Assembly: GCA_031179305.1 (NCBI GenBank)
Contig: JAPSHX010000001.1
Coordinates: 288,743 to 352,742, forward strand
Source: Paenarthrobacter sp.
Lineage (GTDB): Bacteria; Actinomycetota; Actinomycetes; Actinomycetales; Micrococcaceae
Reading direction: 5' to 3'
Length of the DNA stretch: 64,000 nucleotides
In this document: positions 18,555 to 27,694 of the stretch, one piece after another
How the letters are laid out: each line of letters starts with the position of its first letter
Numbering within the stretch: position 1 is the first letter of the stretch
The notes under the pieces: generated by a model
The model's database searches: none
What the model was told of the DNA's origin: nothing
The model's input: only the letters and a program-made list of their open reading frames with translations
Program-made: the position numbers and the translations under genes

Positions 18555-19732
18555 CCGGCTTCATTTCCACGCTCGTCGAAGCGTGGCAGGAACTCCGCAT
18601 CAACAAGGTTCGCATTCTCCTGGCCCTGCTGGGTGTTGCCTTGTCCGTTGCCGCGCTGACCTCGGTGGTGGGCGTAGGCAGTTTGGCCCGGGAAGGAATG
18701 AAAGTTCAGTCCGAACGTAACGGCGGCCGGGTGGCCACGCTGTCCTTGAACGTCCAAGGTCCAACCATGCCGGACCCGGTGAAGCTTGAGAAGGCCTACC
18801 AAGGTATTCAACAGCGCTACGGCATCACCACCTCCACACACGTTGGCCAGAGCCAAGCCGGTTTTCAGTTTCCCCGTGGAGTGACAACCGTGAACGTGAC
18901 CATTGTGGATGTCGGCTACGGCGTCATCCACCGGGTCCCGCTTCAGCAAGGAAGCTGGTTCGCTGCCGACGACGGCAAAAGGCTCGCACCCGCCGTCGTC
19001 GTCTCTGAATCCTTCTATAACCAAGCGGGCAGGCCCAACCTCACCACCCACCCCACGGTGAGCATCCCCGGAGATCAGCCGGCAACGGCGGTGATTATCG
19101 GGGTCGTGCCTGATTCCTACCCGGACTCGCCGCCTTCCGCGTTCATCCTTACCGAGGGCGCGGTCATGACCGGGATCAAGCCGCAGATGTCGGAGTTCAA
19201 AATGTGGGTTGGCGAGGCACAGGCCGGAGCCCTCACGGCTGCAATCACGGCCGATCTCCAAGGCCAGTTCCCCGGCTATTACGCCCACGCCAACCGTATG
19301 GACTATGCAACATGGGGAGATCCCCTTGCCCCCGTTCAGCTGGTGGTGGGCGGCGTGGCCGGACTGGTGCTCCTGCTCGGAGCCGTGGGAATGCTCAACA
19401 TTTCCATGGTGACCGTGCGCTACCGGGTCCGCGAGATCGGCATCCGGCGAAGCTTCGGAGCAACATCCGGACGGATTTTCGTGGGCGTCATGATGGAATC
19501 CGTGGTGGCCACGGCAGTTGCCGGCCTGGCGGGCGTCATGCTGGCGGTGGCAGTGGTGAAACACCCGTGGATCGAATCCAAGGTAGCGCCGGGGCTTACC
19601 GAATATCCGGCCTTCCCCATCGACGCCGCGTTGATGGGCTTTGGCGCGGCAGTCCTGGTGGGCGCACTCGCCGGAGCCATCCCGGCGCTCGTGGCGGTGC
19701 GCGTCAAAGTCATCGACGCGATCCGGTTCTGA
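18551..19732 (+). CDS. MacB/FtsX-type ABC transporter permease
   Basis: A 393-residue permease with one N-terminal transmembrane helix (about 18-40), a large extracytoplasmic domain and three C-terminal helices containing VRYRVREIGIRRSFGAT, the REIGIRRALGA-type coupling motif of MacB. Together with the adaptor and ATPase it forms a MacAB-like exporter. The substrate is unknown; peptides, lipids or antibiotics are usual for the family. Its last 23 bases overlap the end of the convergent ATPase gene of another MacB-like system. Confidence 0.9.
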   Translation: MTGFISTLVEAWQELRINKVRILLALLGVALSVAALTSVVGVGSLAREGMKVQSERNGGRVATLSLNVQGPTMPDPVKLEKAYQGIQQRYGITTSTHVGQSQAGFQFPRGVTTVNVTIVDVGYGVIHRVPLQQGSWFAADDGKRLAPAVVVSESFYNQAGRPNLTTHPTVSIPGDQPATAVIIGVVPDSYPDSPPSAFILTEGAVMTGIKPQMSEFKMWVGEAQAGALTAAITADLQGQFPGYYAHANRMDYATWGDPLAPVQLVVGGVAGLVLLLGAVGMLNISMVTVRYRVREIGIRRSFGATSGRIFVGVMMESVVATAVAGLAGVMLAVAVVKHPWIESKVAPGLTEYPAFPIDAALMGFGAAVLVGALAGAIPALVAVRVKVIDAIRF

Positions 19733-20402
19733 CCTCCTCGGTGAGCCTGCCCTGCTGAAGACGGAAGCAGCGCTGGGTTTTCTGCGCCAGGCTGCGATCA
19801 TGCGTGACCACCAGGATGGTGGTGTTGTGATCGCGGCTCAGGGAACTCAGCAGCTCGATGATGTGCCCGCCGGTTTGCTCATCCAGGTTTCCCGTTGGCT
19901 CATCGGCGAGGATCAGCTTGGGCTCGTTGGCCAAAGCACGGGCAATTGCGACGCGCTGCTGCTCACCACCGGACAAGCGGTTGGTGCGTCGCGAATGCTT
20001 CTCCGGGTCCAACTGCACCTGCTCCAGCAGCTCCTTGGCCCGCTGCAGTCGCGCTGCTTTGCGGATGCCTGAGAACTCCATGGGCAGCATGACGTTGTCC
20101 ACGGCGCTGAGGTTGGGAATCAGGTTGAACTGCTGGAACACGAAGCCGATGTCCCGGCGACGGTACTCCGTCAGTTTGCCGTCCGGCAGTCCCGCGAGGC
20201 TGACGCCGTCCACGACGACGTCACCGGAGGTGGGCTTGTCCAGCGCACCCAGGAGGGACAACAGAGTGCTTTTGCCGCTGCCGCTCTTGCCGACGATGGA
20301 CGCCAGCGAGCCCTTGTCGAGCTCAAAGCTGACCCCGTTTACCGGCTTGATGGTCCGGTCACCGGACTTGAACTGACGAACCAGGTCCTTGACTACGATC
20401 AC
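19710..20402 (-). CDS. MacB/LolD-type ABC transporter ATP-binding protein (second system)
   Basis: A 230-residue ATPase with Walker [10 protein letters not shown] at 38-46, Q-loop [12 protein letters not shown], signature [15 protein letters not shown] and Walker [13 protein letters not shown]. It resembles the ATPase at 17826 in type but differs throughout, so it is not a recent duplicate. It follows its own permease gene with a two-base gap and overlaps the convergent permease of the first system by 23 bases. Confidence 0.92.
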   Translation of the reverse strand: MIVVKDLVRQFKSGDRTIKPVNGVSFELDKGSLASIVGKSGSGKSTLLSLLGALDKPTSGDVVVDGVSLAGLPDGKLTEYRRRDIGFVFQQFNLIPNLSAVDNVMLPMEFSGIRKAARLQRAKELLEQVQLDPEKHSRRTNRLSGGEQQRVAIARALANEPKLILADEPTGNLDEQTGGHIIELLSSLSRDHNTTILVVTHDRSLAQKTQRCFRLQQGRLTEEVRTGSRR

Positions 20403-20404
20403 GG

Positions 20405-21871
20405 CTATTCTCCTCGGAGTACTTCGATAGGACGGATTCGGGCGGTCAGCAACGCCGGGACCAGCGCGCCGATGATGGCTACCGTGAAGACTGCGGCGAT
20501 GCCTGCAGCGAGGACGCCGGGGGAGACGTTCGCCGTGACGGAGGTGAGCAGCTGCGACGCGCCACCGAAGGGGCCGCCTTGGCCGTCGCCTGAGAGGCCG
20601 CCGCCGGGCATCCCGCCACCAGGGACTGTGCCGTTGGGCGTGGTCCCCGCAAGCCCGCCGCCGCGCTGGGTGGTGGCCGCCGTCGTGGTGGTGTTCGAAC
20701 TTACGAGTGCCGACGCGATACCGCCGCTGGCCAGTGAAGCGATCACCGCGCCAACAACACTGCCGAGGGCAACCAAAACCAGCGACTCGAGGACGAACTG
20801 CAGGCCGATAGTGCGGTTCCGGGCACCAATGGCCTTCAAGACGCCGATTTCGCGGCGGCGCTCGCGGACCAGCATCACCATGATGAGGAGGATGATGATT
20901 CCGGCGGTGGCTAGAGCCGCAATGAAGGCGATCATCGAGATGTTCTTGACGCTGTCCAGTGAATTGACGGCGGTCTCGAGGTTGCGCTGGCCTTGCGTGA
21001 CGTCTGCCTTGTCCGTGCCGAGTGCATCCTGGACCGCAGTTTTGGTGCTGTCCACGTTCTCCATGCTGTTGACCGTGACGATCATGGTGGACAGCTCGTC
21101 CGGGGTCTCCGCCAGCGTCTGCGCTTCAGGGAGCGTCACGTACACGGCGTTGTTTCCGAAGGTGGTGCCGGCGTCGAAGATGCCTGCCACGGTGAAGGTC
21201 TTGTCCTGGATGGTGAACGTGGAGCCTACGGTCAGGCCGTTCTTCTCAGCCAGGGACGTGCCCATCAGGGCCTTCGCCTCGGATGCCGTGTAGTCGCCCA
21301 AGCCTGTTCCGTTGGTGATCTCCAGGGCCTTGCCGGTGCTGTCCACTTCGGCGCCAATGCCCGTAGCGGTGATCGGCAGGGTGCGGGTCGCTTGAGAGCC
21401 GGTGTTTCCGCTCGCGTTGTTTCGGTTTCCCAGCGTGCCGGCGTCGACGGCGGCCGTCAGGTTGGTTGTGACCGTCGCCTGCTGCCCGGCCGGACCGAAG
21501 CCGCCGCCCGGGCCTGTCTGCTGGGTGGCTCCGGTGGCTGAATCGCTGTTGCTGGTGGCGGTGGTCGCTGTCTGCACGCGCAGTGCCTTTGTGCCAACTA
21601 CTGACGTCACGTTGGCGACCGACGCCGCAGTCTCAGCCTCCGCCGTCGTGAGGGGTTCGCCGCCACCTTCGAAACCTTGGCCGCCTGCCGGATTTACCGT
21701 CAAGGTGGTACCAACGGAGGCGTTGAGCTCCTGGATCTTGGCGCCCACTGCCTGGTTGGCCACGAGCATGGCCAGTGCCAGGCCGATGGCTAGGGCCAGA
21801 ACGGCGACAACCGCCGCCGTTCTGATTTTGTTGCGGAAGGCATTGCCTACACTTCGGGCAAGGACGCTCAC
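20405..21871 (-). CDS. FtsX-like ABC transporter permease with Gly-rich loop
   Basis: A 488-residue MacB/FtsX-type permease: one N-terminal helix (about 16-40), an extracytoplasmic domain, then three helices with RERRREIGVLKAIGARNRTIG before the last two. Two low-complexity insertions stand out: a Thr/Ser/Gly region near 100-150 and a Gly/Pro/Thr-rich loop between the last helices (GGGMPGGGLSGDGQGGPFGG). GTG 21871 is chosen for AGGAG five bases upstream. It forms an operon with the ATPase that follows. No adaptor gene lies beside it; it could share the one at 16717, but this is speculation. Confidence 0.88.
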   Translation of the reverse strand: MSVLARSVGNAFRNKIRTAAVVAVLALAIGLALAMLVANQAVGAKIQELNASVGTTLTVNPAGGQGFEGGGEPLTTAEAETAASVANVTSVVGTKALRVQTATTATSNSDSATGATQQTGPGGGFGPAGQQATVTTNLTAAVDAGTLGNRNNASGNTGSQATRTLPITATGIGAEVDSTGKALEITNGTGLGDYTASEAKALMGTSLAEKNGLTVGSTFTIQDKTFTVAGIFDAGTTFGNNAVYVTLPEAQTLAETPDELSTMIVTVNSMENVDSTKTAVQDALGTDKADVTQGQRNLETAVNSLDSVKNISMIAFIAALATAGIIILLIMVMLVRERRREIGVLKAIGARNRTIGLQFVLESLVLVALGSVVGAVIASLASGGIASALVSSNTTTTAATTQRGGGLAGTTPNGTVPGGGMPGGGLSGDGQGGPFGGASQLLTSVTANVSPGVLAAGIAAVFTVAIIGALVPALLTARIRPIEVLRGE

Positions 21872-21987
21872 GTTTCTCCTCTTGACCTGCAAATTCGTTG
21901 TTCCCACTCGACATGGGCTGCAGATCCAACACTCGTGAAGGCTGCTGTGCGGGAAGCCTGCCGAAGCTATGCGTGGGCTGTGAAAGC

Positions 21988-22024
21988 AAAAGCCCCGGCC
22001 CGCCAGTGGCGGACCGGGGCTTGC
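21988..22024 (-). terminator. Terminator of the sugar ABC operon
   Basis: A 15-bp stem with one mismatch and an AGT-containing loop, GC-rich, read on the minus strand and followed by CTTTTGCTTT. It lies 24 bases after the substrate-binding protein stop. Bases 21872-21987 otherwise hold the leader of the downstream permease gene. Confidence 0.85.
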
Positions 22025-22047
22025 TGTGAAGCGGTGTTATTTGGTGC

Positions 22048-23157
22048 TTACTTGGTGATCGGGCCGAGTACCGGATCGTCGACGTAAGCGGTCTTGACGT
22101 TCTCCACGGTGACGATCTGTGGCTCAAGGAGGTAAGCCGGGACGGTCTTGACGCCGTTGTTGTAGGAGTCCTTGTCGTTGATCTCCAGTTCCTTGCCGGC
22201 CTGGAGGTCCTTCACCATGGTGATGGCGTGCTCAACGAGCTTGCGGGTGTCCTTGTTGATGGTGGAGTACTGCTCGCCGGCCATGATCGACTTGACGGAC
22301 TCAACCTCGGAGTCCTGGCCGGTCACCACGGGGAGCGGCTTGCCGGCGGCCTTGACGGACGTCAGCACTGCACGGGCCAGGGTGTCGTTCGGGGACAGGA
22401 CGCCGTCCAGCGAAGCGCTGCCGTAGCTGCCGGTGAGGAGCGTGTCAGCACGGCGCTGGGCGTTCTCTGCCTTCCAACCCTGGGTAACAGCCTGCTCGAA
22501 CGAGGTCTGGCCGGAGACAACCTTGAGGGTGCCGTCGTCGATCTTCGGCTTTAGGACGCTCATGGCGCCGTCAAAGAAGACCTTCGCGTTGGCATCATCG
22601 GGAGAACCGGCAAAGAGCTCGATGTTGTACGGGCCGGACGGCTTCTTGGCCATCATGCCGTCCAACAGCGCCTGGCCCTGGAGCTCACCAACCTTGAAGT
22701 TGTCGTACGCCACGTAGTAATCCACGTTCTCGGTGTTGAGAAGCAGGCGGTCGTAGGCAATGACTGTGGCGCCGGAGTCCTTGGCCTGCTTGAGCTGCGT
22801 ACCCAGCTGGGCGCCGTCGATGGCTCCCACGATGATCACCTTGGCACCCTTGGTGACCATGGCGCTGATCTGGTTCTGCTGCTCGGACACGCCGCCGTTG
22901 GCGAACTGGACGTCGGGCTTGAACCCGGCGCTGCTGAGGCCATCGTTGAACAGCTTCTCCGCGAGGACCCAGTTTTCACTGGTCTTCTGCGGAAGTGCGA
23001 CGCCGATCATTGAGTCCTTGGGGAACGCTTCCCCGCCTGCTGTGCTGCTGCTTGAGCCGCTGTCAGTGCGGCCGCAGGCTGTCAGCGCCAGTGCCGCGAT
23101 GGCAGCGACTGCTGCTGCCTTTCCTGCTTTACCAAACATTCGCATATCTTGGTTCAC
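22048..23157 (-). CDS. chvE: ChvE-type sugar-binding lipoprotein
   Basis: A 369-residue periplasmic-binding-type lipoprotein of the ChvE/XylF class (type 1 sugar-binding fold), with lipobox LTAC near Cys28. Landmarks are MIGVALPQKTSENW near the N-terminus, YDRLLLNTENVDYYVAYDN, ELFAGSPDDANAKVFFDGA and SPNDTLARAVLTSVKAAG. It delivers a monosaccharide (xylose, glucose, arabinose or galactose class) to MmsB. The start is uncertain: GTG 23157, or ATG 23145 four codons later. It is the last gene of mmsA-mmsB-chvE and is followed by a terminator. Confidence 0.9.
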   Translation of the reverse strand: MNQDMRMFGKAGKAAAVAAIAALALTACGRTDSGSSSSTAGGEAFPKDSMIGVALPQKTSENWVLAEKLFNDGLSSAGFKPDVQFANGGVSEQQNQISAMVTKGAKVIIVGAIDGAQLGTQLKQAKDSGATVIAYDRLLLNTENVDYYVAYDNFKVGELQGQALLDGMMAKKPSGPYNIELFAGSPDDANAKVFFDGAMSVLKPKIDDGTLKVVSGQTSFEQAVTQGWKAENAQRRADTLLTGSYGSASLDGVLSPNDTLARAVLTSVKAAGKPLPVVTGQDSEVESVKSIMAGEQYSTINKDTRKLVEHAITMVKDLQAGKELEINDKDSYNNGVKTVPAYLLEPQIVTVENVKTAYVDDPVLGPITK

Positions 23158-23198
23158 TTTCTGTGTGGGTGGGGTGGAGCGAGTCTGTTGGAAACCGG

Positions 23199-24467
23199 TC
23201 AGGATTCCTTGGAGATGACCTCTTTGGTGGAGGTGGTTTCATCGGGCTTGATGTCACTGTTGCGCTGGAAGTTCTGCATCAGCAGGCCGGTGATGGACCT
23301 CTTGCCCTGGGACTTGTTGTAGACATCGAAGGCCACTGCGGCCAGGAGAACCAGGCCCTTGATGATCTGGGTAAGGTCGGCGCCAACACCGAGGAGCTGG
23401 AGACCGTTGTTGAGGACGGCCATCACCAGGCCACCGACGATCGAGCCGATGACGGTACCAACACCACCGGTGACGGCGGCGCCACCGATGAAGACAGCTG
23501 CGATCGCGTCAAGCTCCCAACCGACACCATCGAACGGGCCGGAGGCTGTAGAACGGCCAACGAAGATCATGCCGGCCAGGCCGGCCAGGATGGACATGTT
23601 CATCATGACCAGAAAGTTGACCTTCTTGGACTGCACGCCGGAGAGTTCGGCTGCGTGGCGGTTGCCACCCACGGCGTAGACGTGACGGCCCAAGACCGTC
23701 TTGTCGGCGACGAATCCGTAAATGAGGACCAGCACGGCCAGGATCAGGCCGGGAATGGGGAAGGAAGTTCCGGGGCGGCCTGTAGCGAACAGGTACGTCG
23801 CGTAGAGGATGGCACCGCAGATCAGGACCAGCTTGGTGACCTCAACCCAAAGCTCGGGAACGTCGGCACCCAGTGCTTTGCTGGAGGCCCGGGCACGGAG
23901 GGACATGATGACTACCAGTGCGGCAGCTACCAGGCCGATAAGCAGCGTTAGGTTGTTGAAGCCCGTGTCCGGTCCTATTTCCGGAAGGTAGCCTGAGCCG
24001 AGGAACTGGAAGTCGGCGGGCACCGGGATCGTGTTGGACTTACCCACGAACTGGTTGAACCCACGGAAGAGGAGCATGCCCGCCAGCGTCACGATGAAGG
24101 CAGGGATACCCACATACGCTGTCCATAGCCCTTGCCAGGCACCGATCACCGCGCCCAAGAGCAGGCCGAACAGGACACCCATGTACCAGGGGAGGCCCCA
24201 GTCCCGCATGGCGAGAGCTACTGAAACTCCCACGAACGCTGCGACGGAACCCACGGACAGGTCGATATGGCCGGCAATGATGACCAGGACCATGCCGATC
24301 GCGAGGATCAGGATGTAGGAGTTGCCGTTGAACAGGTTGATCACGTTGCCGGGCGTCAGGGTGCGACCGTCCGTGAAGATCTGGAAGAAGACGATAAGTG
24401 CCACCAGGGCGAAGATCATGCCGAACTGGCGGGTATTGCCACCAAATAGCTTCTTGAGCGCGTTCAT
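23199..24467 (-). CDS. mmsB: Multiple-sugar ABC transporter permease
   Basis: A 422-residue permease of the RbsC/XylH/GguB class with about ten hydrophobic helices and the family motif IIAGHIDLSVGSVAAFVG near 63-80. The late segment NRHAAELSGVQSKKVNFLVM is the conserved coupling loop. It sits between the ATPase and the binding protein, with 41 bases to chvE and 45 to mmsA. The C-terminal 40 residues are hydrophilic and end in a lysine/serine-rich tail. Confidence 0.93.
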   Translation of the reverse strand: MNALKKLFGGNTRQFGMIFALVALIVFFQIFTDGRTLTPGNVINLFNGNSYILILAIGMVLVIIAGHIDLSVGSVAAFVGVSVALAMRDWGLPWYMGVLFGLLLGAVIGAWQGLWTAYVGIPAFIVTLAGMLLFRGFNQFVGKSNTIPVPADFQFLGSGYLPEIGPDTGFNNLTLLIGLVAAALVVIMSLRARASSKALGADVPELWVEVTKLVLICGAILYATYLFATGRPGTSFPIPGLILAVLVLIYGFVADKTVLGRHVYAVGGNRHAAELSGVQSKKVNFLVMMNMSILAGLAGMIFVGRSTASGPFDGVGWELDAIAAVFIGGAAVTGGVGTVIGSIVGGLVMAVLNNGLQLLGVGADLTQIIKGLVLLAAVAFDVYNKSQGKRSITGLLMQNFQRNSDIKPDETTSTKEVISKES

Positions 24468-24512
24468 TGTTTTGGTCCTTGTGTCAGGAAGGGGCGGGGC
24501 GGGGCCAAAGGG

Positions 24513-26069
24513 TCAGGCTGCTTTGCGGGCGGACGTCATAAGCTTCATCAGGCTTTCCTGGCTCGCTTCGTTCTTGTCCAGGACGCCTGTGATGGCGCCT
24601 TCAAAGATGGTGTAGATGCGGTCGGACAGGCCCAGAAGCTCAGGAAGCTCCGAGGAAATGACAATCACTCCCTTGCCTTGGTTCGCCAGCTTCTGGATGA
24701 TGCCGTAGATCTCGTACTTGGCGCCGACGTCAATGCCACGTGTGGGTTCGTCCAGGATCAGGAGATCCGGATCTGTGAACATCCATTTGGCCAGGACCAC
24801 CTTCTGCTGGTTGCCGCCGGAAAGCTTGGCAACGCCTTCTTCAACGGAAGGGGTCTTGGTCCGCAGCGACTTCCGATACTCCTCTGCAACCGTGAACTCC
24901 TTGCGGGTGTCCACCACCGTGTAGTTGCTGATGGCTCGGAGGTTTGCCGCCACCGTGGTGGTCTTGATGTCATCCAGGAGGTTGAGCCCAAGCGACTTGC
25001 GGTCCTCGGTGACATAGCCGAGTCCGGCGTCGATCGCTTGGCGAACGGTGCGCAGGTTGACTGGCTTGCCGTCCTTGTAGACCTGGCCCTTGATGAACCG
25101 GCCGTAGGAATGCCCAAACAGCGAGCGGGCCAGTTCCGTGCGGCCTGCCCCCATGAGCCCGGCGAACCCGACGATTTCACCGCGGCGTACGAAGAAATTG
25201 GAGCCTTTGCAGATCAGGCGGTCCTGGATCTGCGGGTGCCCAACGGTCCAGTCCTTCACCTCGAAGAAGACCTCGCCAATCTTGGGTTCGTGATCCGGGA
25301 AGCGGGACTCGAGCGTCCTGCCCACCATGCCCTTGATGATGCGGTCCTCATCCACGCCGTCACGCTTGACGTTCAGCGTTTCGATTGACTTACCGTCACG
25401 GATGATGGTGATCTCGTCAGCGATCTGTTCGATCTCATTGAGCTTGTGGGAAATGATGATGGACGTTATCCCGCGGCCCTTGAGGCCAAGGATCAGGTCC
25501 AGCAAGTGCTGGGAGTCCGATTCATTCAGCGCGGCCGTGGGCTCATCCAGGATCAGGAGCTTCACGGACTTGTTCAGGGCCTTGGCGATCTCCACCAATT
25601 GCTGCTTGCCAACGCCGATTTCCTTGATAGGGGTATCAGGGTCTTCACGAAGCCCCACTCGGGCCAGCAGCTCGGTTGAGCGCTTGCGGGCTTCGGCCCA
25701 GTCGATGACGCCCCACTTGGTGGGTTCGTTACCGAGGAAGATGTTCTCCATGATGGACAGTTCCGGGATCAGCGCCAGTTCCTGGTGAATGATCACGATC
25801 CCGGCCGCTTCACTGGCCCGGATGTCCTTGAACTGCTGGGTTTCGGCTTGGTACACGATGTCACCCGTGTAGCTGCCGTAGGGATAAACGCCGGAAAGAA
25901 CCTTCATCAAGGTGGATTTCCCAGCGCCGTTCTCACCGCAAATAGCGTGGATTTCGCCGGCCTTTACGCGCAGGCTCACATTCGACAAGGCCTTCACTCC
26001 AGGGAATTCCTTGGTGATGGAACGCATCTCCAAAAGGATGGGTTCACCTTGCGTGCCGAGGGTTGTCAT
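24513..26069 (-). CDS. mmsA: Multiple-sugar ABC transporter ATPase (tandem domains)
   Basis: A 518-residue ATPase with two fused ABC domains. The N-terminal one has an intact Walker [10 protein letters not shown] (45-53) and [12 protein letters not shown]; the C-terminal one has the usual degenerate GLMGAGRTE and [15 protein letters not shown] with [12 protein letters not shown]. This arrangement is that of the RbsA/XylG/MmsA sugar importers. It is the first gene of the operon. A promoter TTGACG-18-TTTACT lies about 70-100 bases upstream, with a ROK-operator-like repeat over the -35. Confidence 0.95.
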   Translation of the reverse strand: MTTLGTQGEPILLEMRSITKEFPGVKALSNVSLRVKAGEIHAICGENGAGKSTLMKVLSGVYPYGSYTGDIVYQAETQQFKDIRASEAAGIVIIHQELALIPELSIMENIFLGNEPTKWGVIDWAEARKRSTELLARVGLREDPDTPIKEIGVGKQQLVEIAKALNKSVKLLILDEPTAALNESDSQHLLDLILGLKGRGITSIIISHKLNEIEQIADEITIIRDGKSIETLNVKRDGVDEDRIIKGMVGRTLESRFPDHEPKIGEVFFEVKDWTVGHPQIQDRLICKGSNFFVRRGEIVGFAGLMGAGRTELARSLFGHSYGRFIKGQVYKDGKPVNLRTVRQAIDAGLGYVTEDRKSLGLNLLDDIKTTTVAANLRAISNYTVVDTRKEFTVAEEYRKSLRTKTPSVEEGVAKLSGGNQQKVVLAKWMFTDPDLLILDEPTRGIDVGAKYEIYGIIQKLANQGKGVIVISSELPELLGLSDRIYTIFEGAITGVLDKNEASQESLMKLMTSARKAA

Positions 26070-26137
26070 CAGCCCTTACGCCTCCAATGCATGACTTCGT
26101 TGTCGGCTCCGCAAACGTCGGAGCTGTCTGATGAGAA

Positions 26138-26181
26138 AGTAAACTGGATCACGGGCCTTGTCGTCAAGACTTGAACGCAAG
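26138..26181 (-). promoter_or_regulatory. mmsA promoter with probable ROK operator over the -35 box
   Basis: On the minus strand TTGACG (26162-26167) and TTTACT (26138-26143) are 18 bases apart. The plus-strand sequence GTCAAGACTTGAACGCAAG (26163-26181) contains the perfect palindrome TCAAG-A-CTTGA (26164-26174), which overlaps the -35. The same 19-base motif with three differences recurs upstream of the ROK gene. Confidence 0.65.
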
Positions 26182-26199
26182 ACCCTGCTAACAATTTCG

Positions 26200-27390
26200 T
26201 TACCTGCCGGTAATTCCAGCGTGTTGGAACACGAGGGCCGCTGCGCCAAGAGCCTCTGCCCGCGCCCCCAACGAGGACATGGCGAGGTGCGTCGTTTCAC
26301 CCACCACGGGCACGGCATGCCGCACCAGGCCTCGACGGATGGGGTCCAGCAGCAGGTCGCCTAGTCCCGCAAGGGGTCCTCCGACAACGATCACTTCAGG
26401 GTTGATCAAGTTGGAAACGTTGCCCAAGGCGCGGCCCACTGCCAAGCCTGCATCGTCAACCACGCGCTGGGTCGCGGAGTCTCCGGCCAAGCAGTTGCGG
26501 ACAATGTCCTGCGGAGTCAGCAGCCTCTCCTGCCCGCGACCCAGCAGCTCAATCATGGTGGTGGTTGAGGCAATGGTTTCCAGGCATCCGCGGTTGCCAC
26601 AGCGGCATACCAGTCCATGTTCATGGATGGTTGCATGGCCGATTTCACCGGTGATGCCCACGTTCCCGTAGTAGGGAAGTCCATTAAGGATCAGCCCTGC
26701 ACCGATGCCCGAGCCGATCTTGAGAAACATGAGGTTCGAGACCCCGCTATGCGGTCCCCACGTTACCTCGGACAAGGCGCCGAGATTGGCGTCGTTGTCA
26801 ACAAAGACGGGACAGTTGAGCGCTTCCTCCAAGCGATGAAGTATGTCGATTCCCACCCACTCCGGGAGGATGGCGCCTTGGGCGACCGTGCCTGTGCGGC
26901 GGTCGATTGGCCCCGGAATACCGGCACCTGCTCCCACTACTGCGGTGCGATCGATGTCGTTTTCGCTCAGGAGCCGGTCAAGGAGGGGTACTGCGGCGGC
27001 GATCCCCTCTTCCGCTTGGTGACCCAGGGGCAGCTCTATGTAATCCTCGGCGATCACGTGGTAGCCGAGCGATGCCAACACCACCCTCAGGTGCCGGCGC
27101 CCGAAGTCGATTCCGACGGCGACAGCACCGTTGCTGTTCAGCCTCACGTTGGTTGCCCGGCGCCCGGAACTGGTGGTCGGCTCGGTGGAAACCAGTCCGG
27201 CGTCCTGCATGATTTTCACGATGTTGGAGATGGTGGCGGTGGAAAGTCCGGTCTGCCGGGAAAGCTCCGCTTGCGTGGACGGCCCGCTCAGCAAACATTC
27301 GATGATGCGCTGCTGGTTGAGGTGGCGGAGCGCGGACTGCGAGCCGGGCTTTCTTGGATGGCTCTTCGTTGAGCGCTGCGTAGCGGGCAT
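26200..27390 (-). CDS. ROK-family transcriptional repressor
   Basis: A 396-residue XylR/NagC-type repressor. An N-terminal winged helix (about 37-60, TQAELSRQTGLSTATISNIV) precedes a ROK sugar-kinase-like domain with VGAGAGIPGPID, DNDANLGAL and the zinc motif CRCGNRGCLE. It should sense the sugar or sugar phosphate and repress the adjacent mmsA-mmsB-chvE operon and itself. ATG 27390 is chosen; a TTG at 27411 would lie within the promoter. The putative -10 (27398-27403) is so close to the ATG that the transcript may be leaderless. Confidence 0.9.
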   Translation of the reverse strand: MPATQRSTKSHPRKPGSQSALRHLNQQRIIECLLSGPSTQAELSRQTGLSTATISNIVKIMQDAGLVSTEPTTSSGRRATNVRLNSNGAVAVGIDFGRRHLRVVLASLGYHVIAEDYIELPLGHQAEEGIAAAVPLLDRLLSENDIDRTAVVGAGAGIPGPIDRRTGTVAQGAILPEWVGIDILHRLEEALNCPVFVDNDANLGALSEVTWGPHSGVSNLMFLKIGSGIGAGLILNGLPYYGNVGITGEIGHATIHEHGLVCRCGNRGCLETIASTTTMIELLGRGQERLLTPQDIVRNCLAGDSATQRVVDDAGLAVGRALGNVSNLINPEVIVVGGPLAGLGDLLLDPIRRGLVRHAVPVVGETTHLAMSSLGARAEALGAAALVFQHAGITGR

Positions 27391-27397
27391 GACAAGA

Positions 27398-27441
27398 AGA
27401 TTGCCCCACAAGCCTTGTTGTAGTCAAGAAGTGAACGCAAC
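27398..27441 (-). promoter_or_regulatory. ROK gene promoter and operator
   Basis: On the minus strand TTGACT (27422-27427) and CAATCT (27398-27403, weak -10) are 18 bases apart. GTCAAGAAGTGAACGCAAC (27423-27441, plus strand) matches the motif before mmsA at 16 of 19 positions and lies in the same place relative to the -35, supporting autoregulation. Confidence 0.55.
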
Positions 27442-27487
27442 GAGTCAACGCTGCCCGACATACTCCAACGCAAGAACAAGGGCTACG

Positions 27488-27563
27488 TACCCCCTGTGGG
27501 GCCCACTCTGCGCTCTATGAACCCATGTTTGCCTGCAGAGCGGGCCCCGCAACGCAGGGGTGT
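27488..27563. repeat. Diverged copy of the purH-upstream repeat
   Basis: This single interrupted palindrome has left arm CCCCTGTGGGGCCCACTCT and a right arm that reads, in reverse complement, CCCCTGCGTTGCGGGGCCC and onward. It shares CGCAACGCAGGGG and TGTGGGGCC with the 73-bp tandem units at the left end of the window. It lies between the ROK gene and the amidase gene. The rest of 27391-27694 holds the ROK promoter and the amidase leader; no gene is seen. Confidence 0.7.
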
Positions 27564-27694
27564 GTGCATTGCGTCCCGATCCGGAGGCCCCCGGGTCCAA
27601 TTGCCTCACCCGATGCGTGGGTGCCGCACCTAGGCTGGAAGCAAGAAACGTCCCGGGCCCGTGTACGAGGCCCTCGGCAACAGGAGAAACGAAG

